A stretch of DNA of 64,000 nt, from positions 1,736,001 through 1,800,000 of the forward strand of contig JACONQ010000007.1 in assembly GCA_014281115.1 (NCBI GenBank), read 5' to 3'. Every line of letters begins with the position of its first letter. The first letter of the stretch is position 1. Under the pieces are notes generated by a model, which saw only the letters and a list, made by a program, of their open reading frames with translations, made no database searches and had not been told where the DNA came from. Both the position numbers and the translations under genes were made by a program. Positions 49,394-60,224 of this stretch are shown here, piece by piece. The stretch comes from Laburnicola sp. R22_1 (taxonomy: Eukaryota; Ascomycota; Dothideomycetes; Pleosporales; Didymosphaeriaceae).

Positions 49394-50986
49394 ATGGACC
49401 CCCGCGAAGAAGCTATACAATCAGCTATTAGCGATTTCAACGCTGGCCTTTATCCAAGCCTACGCACTGTAGCGAAGGCATATAACATCCCTCGATCTAC
49501 CCTCTAAGGCCGACTAGGTGGCGCGACAAACAGCGCGATTTGCTATCAACACCAGCAGAGATTAACTCCTGCGCAGGAGGACTTTCTAGTAGACTAGATC
49601 CTCAAAGAAGACGCACGCGCCTGCCCTCCCTCGCACGCTCGCGCTTAAGAAATGGCGAATCGAATTCTGCGTATGAATGGCGACAACTAGCCTGTTGGCA
49701 AGCTCTAGCTCTCACACTTCCTTAGGCACCAGCCACGCGTTGCCTCTATAGTTAGCAGAAAGCTAGAGGCTTAAAGAGCTAATACAGCAACACTAGAGCA
49801 GCTACGCGCGTTCCTAGAGCTCTATAAGCAGACTTAACGGCGGCTTAATATACAGGCGAAGAACACCTATAATATGGATAAGACTAGCGTGGCTCTAGGA
49901 GTATGTACAAACACTAGAGTACTCTCTAGTAGTTAGAAGAAGAAGGCTTACATTCGGTCTCTAGAGAATCGCGAGTGGGTCTCTATAATTAAGTGCGTAT
50001 TGGCGACAGGGCAGAAACTACGCTGCGCAGTCATCTTTAAAGGCTAGAGCCTACAGACTACCTAGTTCCTAGCCAAATCCGTGCCTAGCTAGCTCTATAC
50101 AACCTCTAAGAACAGATAGACGTTAAAAGCGATAGGTGTTAAGTGGCTATAGCGTATATTTATACCTAAGACGGCTGTAGGTGATGGCTAGTACCGCCTT
50201 CTTATCCTTAACAGTCACGGCAGCCATATTAATATAGACTTCCTATAGCTCTGTAGGCTGCATTGTATACAGCTCCTATATCTACTTACGCACACCTCAC
50301 ACGTCCTACAGCCTCTAGATCTCGCTCCTTTCTCTGTGATCAAGTCCAGCTACAGGCGTTAGATCTAGGAGCTCGCATCACTTGACAACGCTGCGCCTGT
50401 TAAGAAGGAGCGCTTTATCACCTGCTATTACCAAGCTAGGGAGGAAGGCTTCACAGAGCGTGTGATTCGAGCTGGCTAGCAGGCATCTGGCATCTGCCCA
50501 TTCAATATTAATCACGTGCTCAGCTCGTCGCAGGTCTCTTGGAGGCCTACTACGCCTACTTGTTAGCAGCAGCCTTATCAGCAGCCTTAGAGCTTCCTCT
50601 TAACCCCTTAAGGCCCTTGCGATCTCTATATAGCGCAGCACAGCGTCCAGAGCGTCGAGAATCTAGGTCGTACGACCTGGCTACTCCTACAGAAAGCAGG
50701 TAAGGCTCTAGTAGCTGCAAATGCTAGAGCTGCAGGCCTAGAAGCAGAGAAAAGATGACTTGAGCAGCAGCTAGAGATATCTACCTCTCAGCGTCAGCGT
50801 AAGCGCGTTCGAGTAGACCCAAATTAACGCTTTGCAGAAGTAGAGAGTATTAGGAAGGCTATATGCGCAGCTAAGGCTTTAGCAGCTAAACCACGTATAT
50901 TTACTGTATTAAGCACTTTAGAAACAGCTGCTATAGCTACAGCCGCTACAGCGCTTGAATCTATGTGTAGTCAATAGCAATTGTAA
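49394..50986 (+). pseudogene. Pogo-like transposase of element 5, RIP-inactivated (531 codons)
   Basis: ATG 49394 (MDPREEAIQSAISDFNAGLY) to TAA 50984-50986, no indel. Psq-type helix-turn-helix at about residues 5-45 (AKAYNIPRSTL), CENP-B-like domain with ACPPSHARA, D1 intact in YNMDKTS (the family's DETG Glu is Lys), D2 residue 273 Asn (LLILNSHGSH, CTT AAC), D3 residue 309 intact (LQPLDLAPFSVIKSSY, CTA GAT), 35 residues apart. The C-terminal part is Ala-rich and Arg/Lys-rich (RQRKRVRVDPN). Many TAG/TAA stops. Confidence 0.92.
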
Positions 50987-51083
50987 TCAGCGTTGCTGAG
51001 ATATCGCGGGTTTTGTGCAGGTGTCGCGTTTTGGCGGGGTGGGCGGCAACCCTATGTGGGCGGCGACTATATGCGCTAGCTTA

Positions 51084-54000
51084 GAGTAGTTAGAGAGGTT
51101 TACTTGCTATTCTATTTATAAGCACATTTCTATAATAATAAGTGTCTAATGCTTAAGAATAGTTATGTGCTTTATAGCCCTTATATTAGAATTTTAGATA
51201 TAGCGCCTTACTATTTAGTATAGGTTTATATAAACGCTATTATATAAGATTTAGGGGGAAGAGAGTTAGCCCTATATATTAAAAGAGTAGGACGCAGCTA
51301 GGTCTTAGTTAAAGATAAATAGGCGCGGCTAGATTAGTTACTAGGACTAACTATATATAGTAAGCGATAATAAAAGGAGGCTATAGAGATGCTTAGCATA
51401 AGGCAGCTATTTTCGTAAGAGCTAGAATAAGCTTAGGCATAGTAAGGGGGCCCCTACTAATAGCTACTAGAAGAAGAGTGCAGCTAGTGTGTAGTATAGG
51501 AGATAAATAGGCTAGAATTAGCATCTAAGTATCTAATTAGGATGAGACTATAGTGTTACCTAGTGTGACTTGTGTGGTTATAGTAGTATTTAGTAGAGAA
51601 TATATATTATTAGTAAGCACCTTAGTAGAATGCAAGTACGCTATAAGCTATATAATACTAAAACTAATAGCTAATAGTTACTTAATAGCTTTGACTTTGC
51701 CTAGTATATAGGGTTCTTTGTTAACGCCCTACTTAGGGCCTATAAATAATCTATAAATTTAGCGCGTTCTCTATCTTAAGAGATAACCATTCCACCTATT
51801 AGTTCCTGTTTAAAACTATTAACTATACCACTATTATACTATGCTTATTTTATAGGCGCTTATAACATAGAATAAAAAGAACTAATTTAGTCTTATGCTA
51901 TTATTAGCCTAATAATCTTTGCCAAATACACGTATAGGGGATTTATATAGGCCAGAACAAAAGATAATAAAGGGGTCTAGATACGTTCTATATTTAGACC
52001 TATAAGAAACTGGCATATTTGTGGCAATACTAGATAGAAATTAGGGAGAAACAATAAAACATATTAGAAAGTCTAGTAAGAGCTATAAAGAAAAGTAGTA
52101 GTAATAAGAAACTTCTATATATAGTTATAAGTATGTGGTATACAAATATACTAAAAAGCTATAAGACTTTACTACTTTAGCAAAATACTTATATAGCCCT
52201 ATTCTATGTGCCTAATATTGTCCTGTATAGATTGCGGCGTAGGTTAAAGAAGTAAAAGATAAGATTTAGTATCTAGAAGTTAGGTGCAATGTTACTCTAG
52301 AGTACACTAAGGTAAAATAATATGCTTTGCTAGCAACCTTTAGCTAGTAAGTAGCTTCTATATAGAAATAGGAAGATTCTAATAAGCCATAGATATAATA
52401 CTTATGCTACTCTAAGTGTTCTTACTTGTAATCTAAAATTCTATTAGTGTATAAGACCTAATTGTAAATTTGAACAGATATATAAGGGCGGACTAGAAGA
52501 AAATATTTTCTTTTATATAGTATGTGGGTTTTGCGTATATATATTCTATAAAAGAGAATAGTATAAAGGAGAAACTTATAATAATTTTAATTATTGCGTG
52601 GAATAAAAGAAAGAGCAGCGAATATAAAAAGTAGTAAGTGCTAAAGCTATTAGCAAGCTTATAAAGAAGTGTGTTAGAGATAAATATGGCTAGAATATTA
52701 AAAAGAATAGAGGATGCAACTATATAATATATAAGTTTTTATAGAGGAGTTAGACTACTACACTAATTTATGCTTAGGTATAAAATATAGGTATAAAATT
52801 TCCTAGCTTTGCCTTGTCCTATATAATTTTATTTACTAGAATAGCAATTTAGCCTATAGAAGTGGCTGTCTATGTTATTTAAGTAGAATATAATTAATAA
52901 TAATAAACTACTTATAAGGATAACCTAAGGTTTAGAGCTAGCAAAGCAACTAGTGTATCCTTTATATGGCTTATAACCTTCTTAAGTAATAACTAGATTA
53001 TGGCTTTGGTTTTATTAATTAAATTTCCTATATTAAATGCGAATAGAATTGTTATAGTAATGACTAGTATTAATTAAATATAATGGAGAATTAGAGAGCT
53101 AACGTTATATAAGCTTTTAATATTATATAGTAAGTACTATATAATAGAAAGATAATAGATATAATAAGTCTTAACTTTATTATTATAAAAGCTATAATCT
53201 AAAATATAGTAAGCAATACCCTTTTACTTTATAGTTTACTAGTGGCCAACGATTTCTAGAAGATAGCTAATAATAACTTACTAGAGATGCCTATTCTAGT
53301 AAATTATTAGGCACGTATATAACTTATAAACAAACTAGAAAAATTACCTCTCTAATATTATGTCTTTTAGGATTAGAAACTAACCCTTATCTCTATATTT
53401 ATAAATACACTAAGTATTCTAACATAGATTGCTAGATCTTTAAAAGAATAGAGTGCGTTTTTTTAAGAAGTTTGCAGCAAAGACATATTAGTAAGGTTTA
53501 AAGGATTATATTACTATAGCGCTGCTAAGCTAAGAGGCGATATTTATTACGATTTAGCTCTAAGCTAAATTATATTTATTTCTAGCCACGCTTTCCTATT
53601 GCTTTATATTAATAAAATAATTTAGGGTTAATGTCTATATATCTATATAGCTTACTAAGGCTTTATTTTGTAGTTATAATTAGGTATGCCTTTCCTAGCT
53701 CTTCTATCCAATGTTAGTAATGTGCCTGGTTAGCGAGCTAGCCATTCCACTAAGCATATTAAGCAAAGAACAGAATTTAATTCCTTAAATAATTTAATTA
53801 TTCTTGTTTTTAGCTGGGTTTTCTATAGCTGTATCTAGATTTGCTATAAGGGCTTTTTAAACTTATGTAAAAACTAGCGCTTAAAGTTACTATAGACTAT
53901 TGTAGTCTATAGAACTACGATACTATGTATAGCCATAGAAGCAATACTTTTTTAGTGCCTACTAGTTATTTGTAAACTTAAATTACTTAGAAGTAGAGTA

Positions 54001-54500
54001 ATTTATCTCTATATTTTATAAGTAGCGGTTATTTTATAATTACTACTTACCTAACATAACTTAGTAAGTATATTTAGTGCTAGATAGAATAATATTAAAG
54101 TTAGAAGGCGTGTATTTATACGCACTAATAAGGTGGTTATAGTATTATAAGAGAAATAATAGATTAGTTAGATAGAAAGGGGACATAAGCTTAATTAGTA
54201 GAGAGTTACGCGATATAGGTCTATTCTACCAGACATAGTTAGTATACTAGAGCTAGAGGTACTTATATTACGCCCTCTATATTATAACTAGCCTCCCCTA
54301 GAGTAAGACACGTAGTACCTAAGATTAGACTTAGGCCTATATCTAGCACGTCTAAGTAACTTAAAGGAGGGCCCTATTCTATATTTAATATATATTAGTA
54401 AAGAGCTAATAAAGCATAGCTTAGGTTAGACTAAATATAAACTTGCTAGTAAGAAACATGGCTTAAAATAATAGGGACACAAGCTTAGCTAATAAGAATA
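51084..54500. other. A+T-rich degraded matrix
   Basis: No terminal repeats or catalytic motifs found. 51930-52700 (plus strand) has coding-like open runs in two frames with Lys/Tyr-rich translation that I cannot assign. Confidence 0.5.
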
Positions 54501-55010
54501 GTAGAGTAGGTTATATAGCATGTAATTTAGTCTATAGTCTAGTTATTATAGTTATAAGAGAACTAGTTAGTGTGCGCTACGCTATATTAAAGAAACTAGA
54601 AACCCTAATATATAGCTATTCTAGTTTCCTCTTTAATACGCTATTTATATATTTGCAGTATTTAGTAGAGTTTACAAAACTGCCCGTGTTATATAGTTAT
54701 AGTATCTATTAGATAGATAAGGCAGGACGAGAAGGAGGAGTTAATTTAGTGACAGCGTTATAGATAGCATCCTAGATAACTTTATTAGGCTCCTTATTAA
54801 GAACTATATCTAACAAAGGCCTAATCTGTATAGTATTAAAGTTACTAGAAAAAATCGCTAAATTTACCAATAATAGAGTATTAAATAGGGCTATATTACC
54901 GCGCTTTAAGAGTAGTAAATAAGAGGCTAGAAGACTTTGCAAGGTAAGCATCAAATTAATAAGAATATTTTTAGCCCTATTAGTATTAAAGAGTATTCGC
55001 ATAAGGGATT
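54500..55010 (-). pseudogene. Decayed coding fragment, possibly FunK1-like N-terminus
   Basis: Minus-strand frame with an open segment 55002-54772 (RPLLDIVLNKEPNKVI at its end), continuing after a TAG with DAIYNAVTKLTPPSRP and, after further stops, NTGSFVNSTKYCKYINSVLK. The order and spacing recall the N-terminal part of fungal kinase-like FunK1 proteins, which are often multicopy and lie near transposons. I could not follow a kinase core downstream, so the assignment is weak. Confidence 0.25.
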
Positions 55011-55639
55011 AGATAAATATTACCCTTATTGTCTATATCTTAGCTATCTTTATCTTTTAAATTTAAAGTATAAGTATTATAAAAGCTATTTAACCCTTTG
55101 TCTATTAGGTTAGATTTAAGTATTTGCAGCTAAGACTAAATCGTTATTATTAACTAATATCGCGTTTGCAAATTTTTATAGAATTAAGTAGTAAGAGTAT
55201 TAGTAACTAAAAATAGTGTGCTATGTAGGAAGGAATATTAAGAAAAAAGAGAATAAAAGGCAAAGGCGCAATATCGCGCGACTAGGAGGCTAGTTTAAAA
55301 TAATATTAGCACTCTTTATTAGCTTAAGATATTTCCTAAATACTAGCGCCATAATACTAAAAAGATAGTATGTGCTAGTAATACCTATAAAGCCTATTTT
55401 GTCCCTTATATATAGCGCTATAAGCTAATTTATAATTAGCTAGCTTAGCGGCAAAGCTTAACAAAATTAGTACATAGTAAAACACACTCTTCAGGCGAAT
55501 ACTATTCCGCTATTAGAGTTATTTAAGTATTACTACTAAATTAGATTATATATAAGTTCTAAAAATATTACTTAAGAAGCAGTTTCTATAATAAAGTATT
55601 AGTGCTATATTGTCTAAGTTAGTAGCACTATATATTATC

Positions 55640-55960
55640 TATTATATATTCTATATATATAAAGTTTTTTTATAGAACTTAGTTGTATATTATATATCCT
55701 ATATAGGTAGCGTATATATATAAGTAGAAGTCCTATGTGTTATAATTAGATTCTATACTAGAAATTCTATATAAAAGAAGCTTCTAAGGTACAAAGCTCT
55801 AACTAGCTTACGTATCTCCTATAGGCAATTTCTACCTATAGGTAGTTATAGCATATGGCTACTTTATAAGCAAGGGGATAATTATTATTAATTTAGAAAC
55901 CTATAGTAGAGCTATTTCTATATAGGAGCTATTTGCGTAGGGGAGCCACTTATATAGCAG
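55640..55960 (+). repeat. Left arm of a large inverted repeat flanking the pogo nest
   Basis: About 300 bp that matches, in inverted orientation and with many C/T and G/A differences plus small gaps, the sequence at about 61730-62060. Best block: 55745-55803 (ATTCTATACTAGAAATTCTA, then AAGCTCTAA) against 61880-61940. A second block is CTACTTTATAAGCAAGGG. Probably a foldback-type element or long terminal inverted repeats of an older transposon. Confidence 0.6.
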
Positions 55961-56005
55961 AGAAGTTCGCGTATAGGCGCTTAGAGAGTATAGGAATGGC
56001 TTCTA

Positions 56006-56090
56006 AGCTAGCGCATATAGTGTCCGAACACATAGGGTTTCCGAATACCGCGCCACAACACCACACCTGCAGAAAACACGCGATATCTCA
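56006..56090 (+). repeat. Left terminal inverted repeat of pogo-like element 6
   Basis: Matches the reverse complement of the right end (61645-61726). The word TCCGAACAC lies at 56023 and, with one C to T change, at 56040, 17 bp apart. The right end keeps both copies intact. Confidence 0.93.
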
Positions 56091-56378
56091 GCAACACTAC
56101 TAATAATTGCTATTAACTATATATAGATTTAAGCGCTGCAGCTGCTATAGCTATAGCAGCTATTTCTAAGGTGCTTAATATAGTAGATCTATGTGGTTGG
56201 ACTGCTAAAGCCTTAGCTGCGCATATAGCCTCCCTAATACTCTCTACCTCTACAAAGCGTTAATTTGGGTCTACTTAAACGCGCTTACGCTGACGCTAAG
56301 AGGTAAATATCTCTAGCTGCTGCTTAAGGCGTCTTTTCTCTACTTCTAGGCCTGCAGCTCTAGTATTTGCAGCTGCTA

Positions 56379-56460
56379 AGCTAGCGTACATAGTCTCCGG
56401 CCACCCGGGGATTCCGGCCACCCCACCAAAACGCGACACCCGCACAAAACACGCGATTTC
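56379..56460 (+). repeat. Left terminal inverted repeat of pogo-like element 7
   Basis: Partner about 58087-58168. The word TCCGGCCACC lies at 56396 and 56413, 17 bp apart, and is intact at all four sites. Confidence 0.95.
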
Positions 56461-56480
56461 TTTCCATAACACTCATCAAT

Positions 56481-58073
56481 ATGGACGCCCGTGAGCTGGC
56501 TATACAATCAGCGATCAGCGATTACAATACAGGCATTTATAAAAGCCAGCGAGCAGCAGCAGAGGCGTACAGCCTTCCTCGATCTACATTTCAAGACCAA
56601 CTACGTGGCGCGACTACCAGCGTAACTAGCCATCAGCATCAGCAGCGGCTGACTCCTCTACAAGAGGACTTCCTAGTAGAATGGATCCTCGAAGAAGACG
56701 CGCGCGCCTGTCCTCCCTCACACGCTCGCGCTCGAGAAATGGCCAATCGAATCCTACGTATGAACGGCGACGATCAGCCTGTCGGCAAGCACTGGCTATA
56801 CCACTTCATCAAGCGCCAGCCACGCATAGCCTCAGTAGTCGGCAGAAAGCTAGAGGCTTAGAGAGCTGATTCAGCTACTCCAGAGCGTGTACGCGCCTTT
56901 CTAGAGCTCTTTGAGCAGACTAGAATACGCCTCAATATACGTACAGAGGATATCTGGAATATGGATGAGACTGGTGTAGCTCTAGGGGTATGTACGAACA
57001 CCAGAGTACTCTCTAGTAGCCAGAAGAAGAAGGCTTACATTCGGTCTCCAGAGAATCGCGAGTGGGTCTCTATAATCAAGTGTGTATCAGCAGCAGGGCG
57101 GAAACTGCACTGCGCCGTCATCTTCAAAGGCCAGACCCTACAGACTACATGGTTTCCCTCGTCCTACGTACCTAACTGGCTCTATACAACCTCTAAGAAC
57201 AGATAGACGTCGAAAGCGATAGGTGTTAAGTGGCTACAGCGCATATTTATTCCTGAGACAGCTGTAGGTGATAGCCAGTACCGCCTCCTCATCCTTAACG
57301 GCTATGGCAGCCATATTAATATAGACTTCCTATGGCTCTGCAAACAGCATCAAATAGAGCTCCTATACCTACCTACGCATACCTTGCACGTCCTACAGCC
57401 TCTAGATCTCGCCCCTTTCTCCGTTATCAAGTCTAGTTACTAACGCCAGATCTAGGAGCTTGCATCGCTCGACGACGCCGCGCCTATTAAGAAGGAGCGC
57501 TTTATCGCCTGCTACTATTAAGCTAGGAAGGCAGGCTTCACAGAGCGTGTAATTCGAGCTGGCTGGTAGGCTACTAGTATCTGCCCATTCAACATCAATC
57601 ACGTGCTCAGCTCGTCGCAAGTCTCTTAGAGGCCTACTACGCCTACGTATCAGCAGCAGCCTTATTAGCAGCCTTAGAGCTTCCTCTCAACCCCTTAAGG
57701 CCCTCGCGATCTCTATATAGCGCAGCGCGACGTCCAGAGCGTCGAGAATCTAGGTCGTAGGACCCAGCTACTCCTTCAGAAAGCAGGTAAGGCGCTAGCA
57801 GCTGCAAATGCTAGAGCTGCAGGGCTAGAATCAGAGAAAAGACGCCTTGAGTATCATCTACAGACTACTAGCTCTCAGCGTCCTCAAAAGCGCGTTCAAA
57901 TAGACCCAAATCGACGCTTTGCAGAGGTAGAGACTATCGTAGAGGCTATACGCGCAGCTAAGGCTGCAGGAGCTTAGCAGCAAAGATCTACTATATCGAG
58001 CGCTTCAGAAACAGCTTTAGTAGCTGCTGCTACTGCAACTCTAGAGTCTATGTGCACGCAGTGGCAATCATAA
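56481..58073 (+). pseudogene. Pogo-like transposase of element 7, RIP-inactivated (531 codons)
   Basis: ATG 56481 (MDARELAIQSAISDYNTGIY) to TAA 58071-58073. The first 126 codons are open to a TAG at 56859. Helix-turn-helix EAYSLPRSTFQDQLRG, CENP-B-like domain RLTPLQEDFLVEWI..ARACPPSHARAREMANRI..HFIKRQPR, core WNMDETGVALG with D1 residue 162 and the Glu-Thr-Gly intact, D2 residue 273 Asn (LILNGYGSH, CTT AAC), D3 residue 309 Asp (LQPLDLAPF, CTA GAT). Further stops at 57204 and several between 57440 and 57980. The best reference copy in the window for this class. Confidence 0.95.
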
Positions 58074-58178
58074 TAAGCGTTGTTAAGATATCGCGTGTTT
58101 TGTGCGGGTGTCGCGTTTTGGTGGGGTGGCCGGAATCCCCGGGTGGCCGGAGACTATGTACGCTAGCTTAGAGCCTTA

Positions 58179-58225
58179 CCGAATTCGGCCACTCAACGCA
58201 CAGACCCCACTCAACGCACAGTTTG
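58179..58225 (+). repeat. Left terminal inverted repeat of pogo-like element 8
   Basis: Partner about 60262-60303. CCACTCAACGCACAG occurs twice, with the core ACTCAACG at 58191 and 58209, 18 bp apart, the only spacing in the set that is not 17. Confidence 0.92.
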
Positions 58226-58340
58226 AGGATAGCCACCACTATTACTTTTGAAGCTGCAGAGCTCTATATATATCGTAAAATCACTAGATTTTTTAGAGTA
58301 GCATTTGCAGAAGCTTGATAAATCAATTGGCAACAATAAA

Positions 58341-60224
58341 CTACGTGTGATACCTCTGTGGGAGGCGTACTTTGCGAGTGCGCGTTGATGGGCCAGATGC
58401 CTCCACCACCCCTTTAATAACTAATAGATCCTCAACATCAACCTCTAGGTCCTTAATAACATGAGCAGGAGGTGCAGGAGCCTCAAGGCTACGCGCCTTA
58501 CCCTTTTTAGCCAATTGTATATCAGTCCTAAGTTGCTTTTCAGCTGCGCGCGCAAGTAGATCTTCTTCGCGCTCTGCCGCCTTCCTCTACTGTTCTTGCA
58601 ACCTAACCTCTTTTGCAGCTATCCTTTTCTGCGCCCTCTGCTCAAGCATAGCCTGTTTCTCCTGCTTTTTCTGCTCCTTAGCTAGCTTGTCGCGCTCCTT
58701 CTAGTGTTGGAGTTCTTCTGCTTTAGCGTCTTTTTCAGCCTAGCGATTGCGGGCAGCCTTAACTTTTAATAGCGACTAGAAGATGGCGCCGCTAGCGTAA
58801 TTCTTAGAGGGTTTAAGTAGTAATGCCTTGCCACGCTTACAGCGCTTCTTCTTATTAAAAAGGGCATCTCTAAGGCGATTGTTTTCGTGCTGAACAAGCT
58901 GTTTCTGAGTCGCTATTGCGTGTATTGTGTGAGACAGCTGCGAGACGCGTTTATCATTAAGATCCTTAACTACCTATCGTAGAAGTCCTTCAATTTTACG
59001 CCAATCGCTTGCAGAGAGTACTAACAACGTGCTATTGCTGCTTAATGGCCTCTTAGGCTCTAGATCCTTAAATTTCTTCAATATAGCGTTGCTATTCAGC
59101 GGAGAGATGCCAGTAACTTTAAAGGCGTTAATAATTATTTCTTTGGCAAATGCAACTCTGTATGCCTTATAAAAGAAGCGGAAGAAGTCGCGCTTAGTGA
59201 TAGATGTAAGTCCTTAGCTGTTGTACATGAATTCGGAGAGCTCTTTTATATATGCAGCTAAAAAAGGCTTAAAAAGGCAGACATCTAGAGGCTATAGCGT
59301 ATAAGTTGAATACGGCGGGTAGATAGCTAGGAGGATTTAATTTTAATTGCAGAACTCAATAAACTCTATAGTAACGTGTGAGCCATGCCTATTAAGAATT
59401 AGGAGTCGATAGTCGCGCTTTGCCTTCTTCTTAGTCTCCTCTTGAAAGCACCTCTTAAGCCAGGCAATCCTAAGTTCGTTGTTTGTCTATCCAGATGGTG
59501 ATAAGGCGAAAAAGGCCTGGTGCTCTTAAGGATTGAAATCTTGTAGCCATGTGTCCTAGATGTTGCCAGAAGCCGCCTGATATATTAGGGCAGGTTTAAG
59601 AGAGCTGCCGTCGGCGCATATACAAGCTATTGTTGTTATCTACTCTCTATTGCTGTCCTAGAGTACCTGCTTAACGCCTCCTTGCTTATATCGCTATTAA
59701 GAGAACACGCGCTTTATTTTTAACACTACCCTAATTAAGAAGCCCTTCTCATCCATATTGTATATATTTGACGGTGCGATGTTGTACTGCTTAATCTTAT
59801 CGTCTAAAAGCTTGAAATAGAGGGCGTATTTGAAGGCTGAATTGGCTTTGTAGCGCTGGCTATTGATGCCAGATGTCTATCGCGATATAAGGTTAATTTG
59901 ATGCCGCGCAATGTAGCGATTAACCTAGTGATTTCCTGGCTCTTAATGTGCTATTTCTCCAGCGAAATTTCGTATCATCTCTCTTATAGGGGGTAGGCCT
60001 TGTACACACAGCTTATTAATGTACTGTAGTAGCTGTTTTTCCTGTGTATTGTTGAGGAGTCGCTTTTTTTCGGCCCGAGTTGCATAGGTGCCCTGAACCC
60101 CTCGATAGCGCTTCGAGAGCCGCGACCGCTCAACGCCGTACTCCCGAGCAACCTGGGATATATTAGGACGTTCTCCTAGCTCCAGGGATTTTAAAGCTTC
60201 AACAGCTGCGTCGATCAGGTCCAT
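58341..60224 (-). pseudogene. Pogo-like transposase of element 8, RIP-inactivated (628 codons)
   Basis: ATG 60224-60222 (MDLIDAAVEALKSLELGERP) to TAG 58343-58341, no indel. The first 93 codons are open: helix-turn-helix REYGVERSRLSKRY, then RNFAGEIAH. Core YNMDEKGFLIRV with D1 and Glu intact, D2 residue 278 Asn (LILNRHGSH, CTT AAT), D3 residue 314 Asp (PLDVCLFKPF, CTA GAT). A long Lys/Glu/Gln-rich, probably coiled-coil tail (KEQKKQEKQAMLEQ) ends KVRLPQRYHT, matching the RNVKLPDRYK end of element 3. Fewer stops than element 4. Confidence 0.93.

Larger units (their letters stand above)
49292..51081 (+). mobile_element. Pogo/Fot1-like DNA transposon 5 (530-codon class)
   Basis: 1,790 bp with 84-bp terminal inverted repeats (one mismatch) and TA duplications at 49290-49291 and 51082-51083. 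Exactly the same length as the nested element 56379-58168. One transposase on the plus strand. The element is moderately RIP-mutated; its ends are almost pristine. Confidence 0.96.
56379..58168 (+). mobile_element. Pogo/Fot1-like DNA transposon 7 (530-codon class), nested
   Basis: 1,790 bp, TA at 56377-56378 and 58169-58170, inverted ends AGCTAGCGTACATAGTCTCC with about 80 bp nearly perfect. Inserted in the transposase of element 6, 8 bp from element 8. The least mutated of the 530-codon class. Confidence 0.97.

Noticed and set aside
54160..54260. Possible tRNA-like or SINE head (AGCTTAATTAGTAGAGAG resembles an A box)
   Set aside because: No convincing B box, acceptor pairing or CCA-side structure; could be chance in RIP-mutated sequence.
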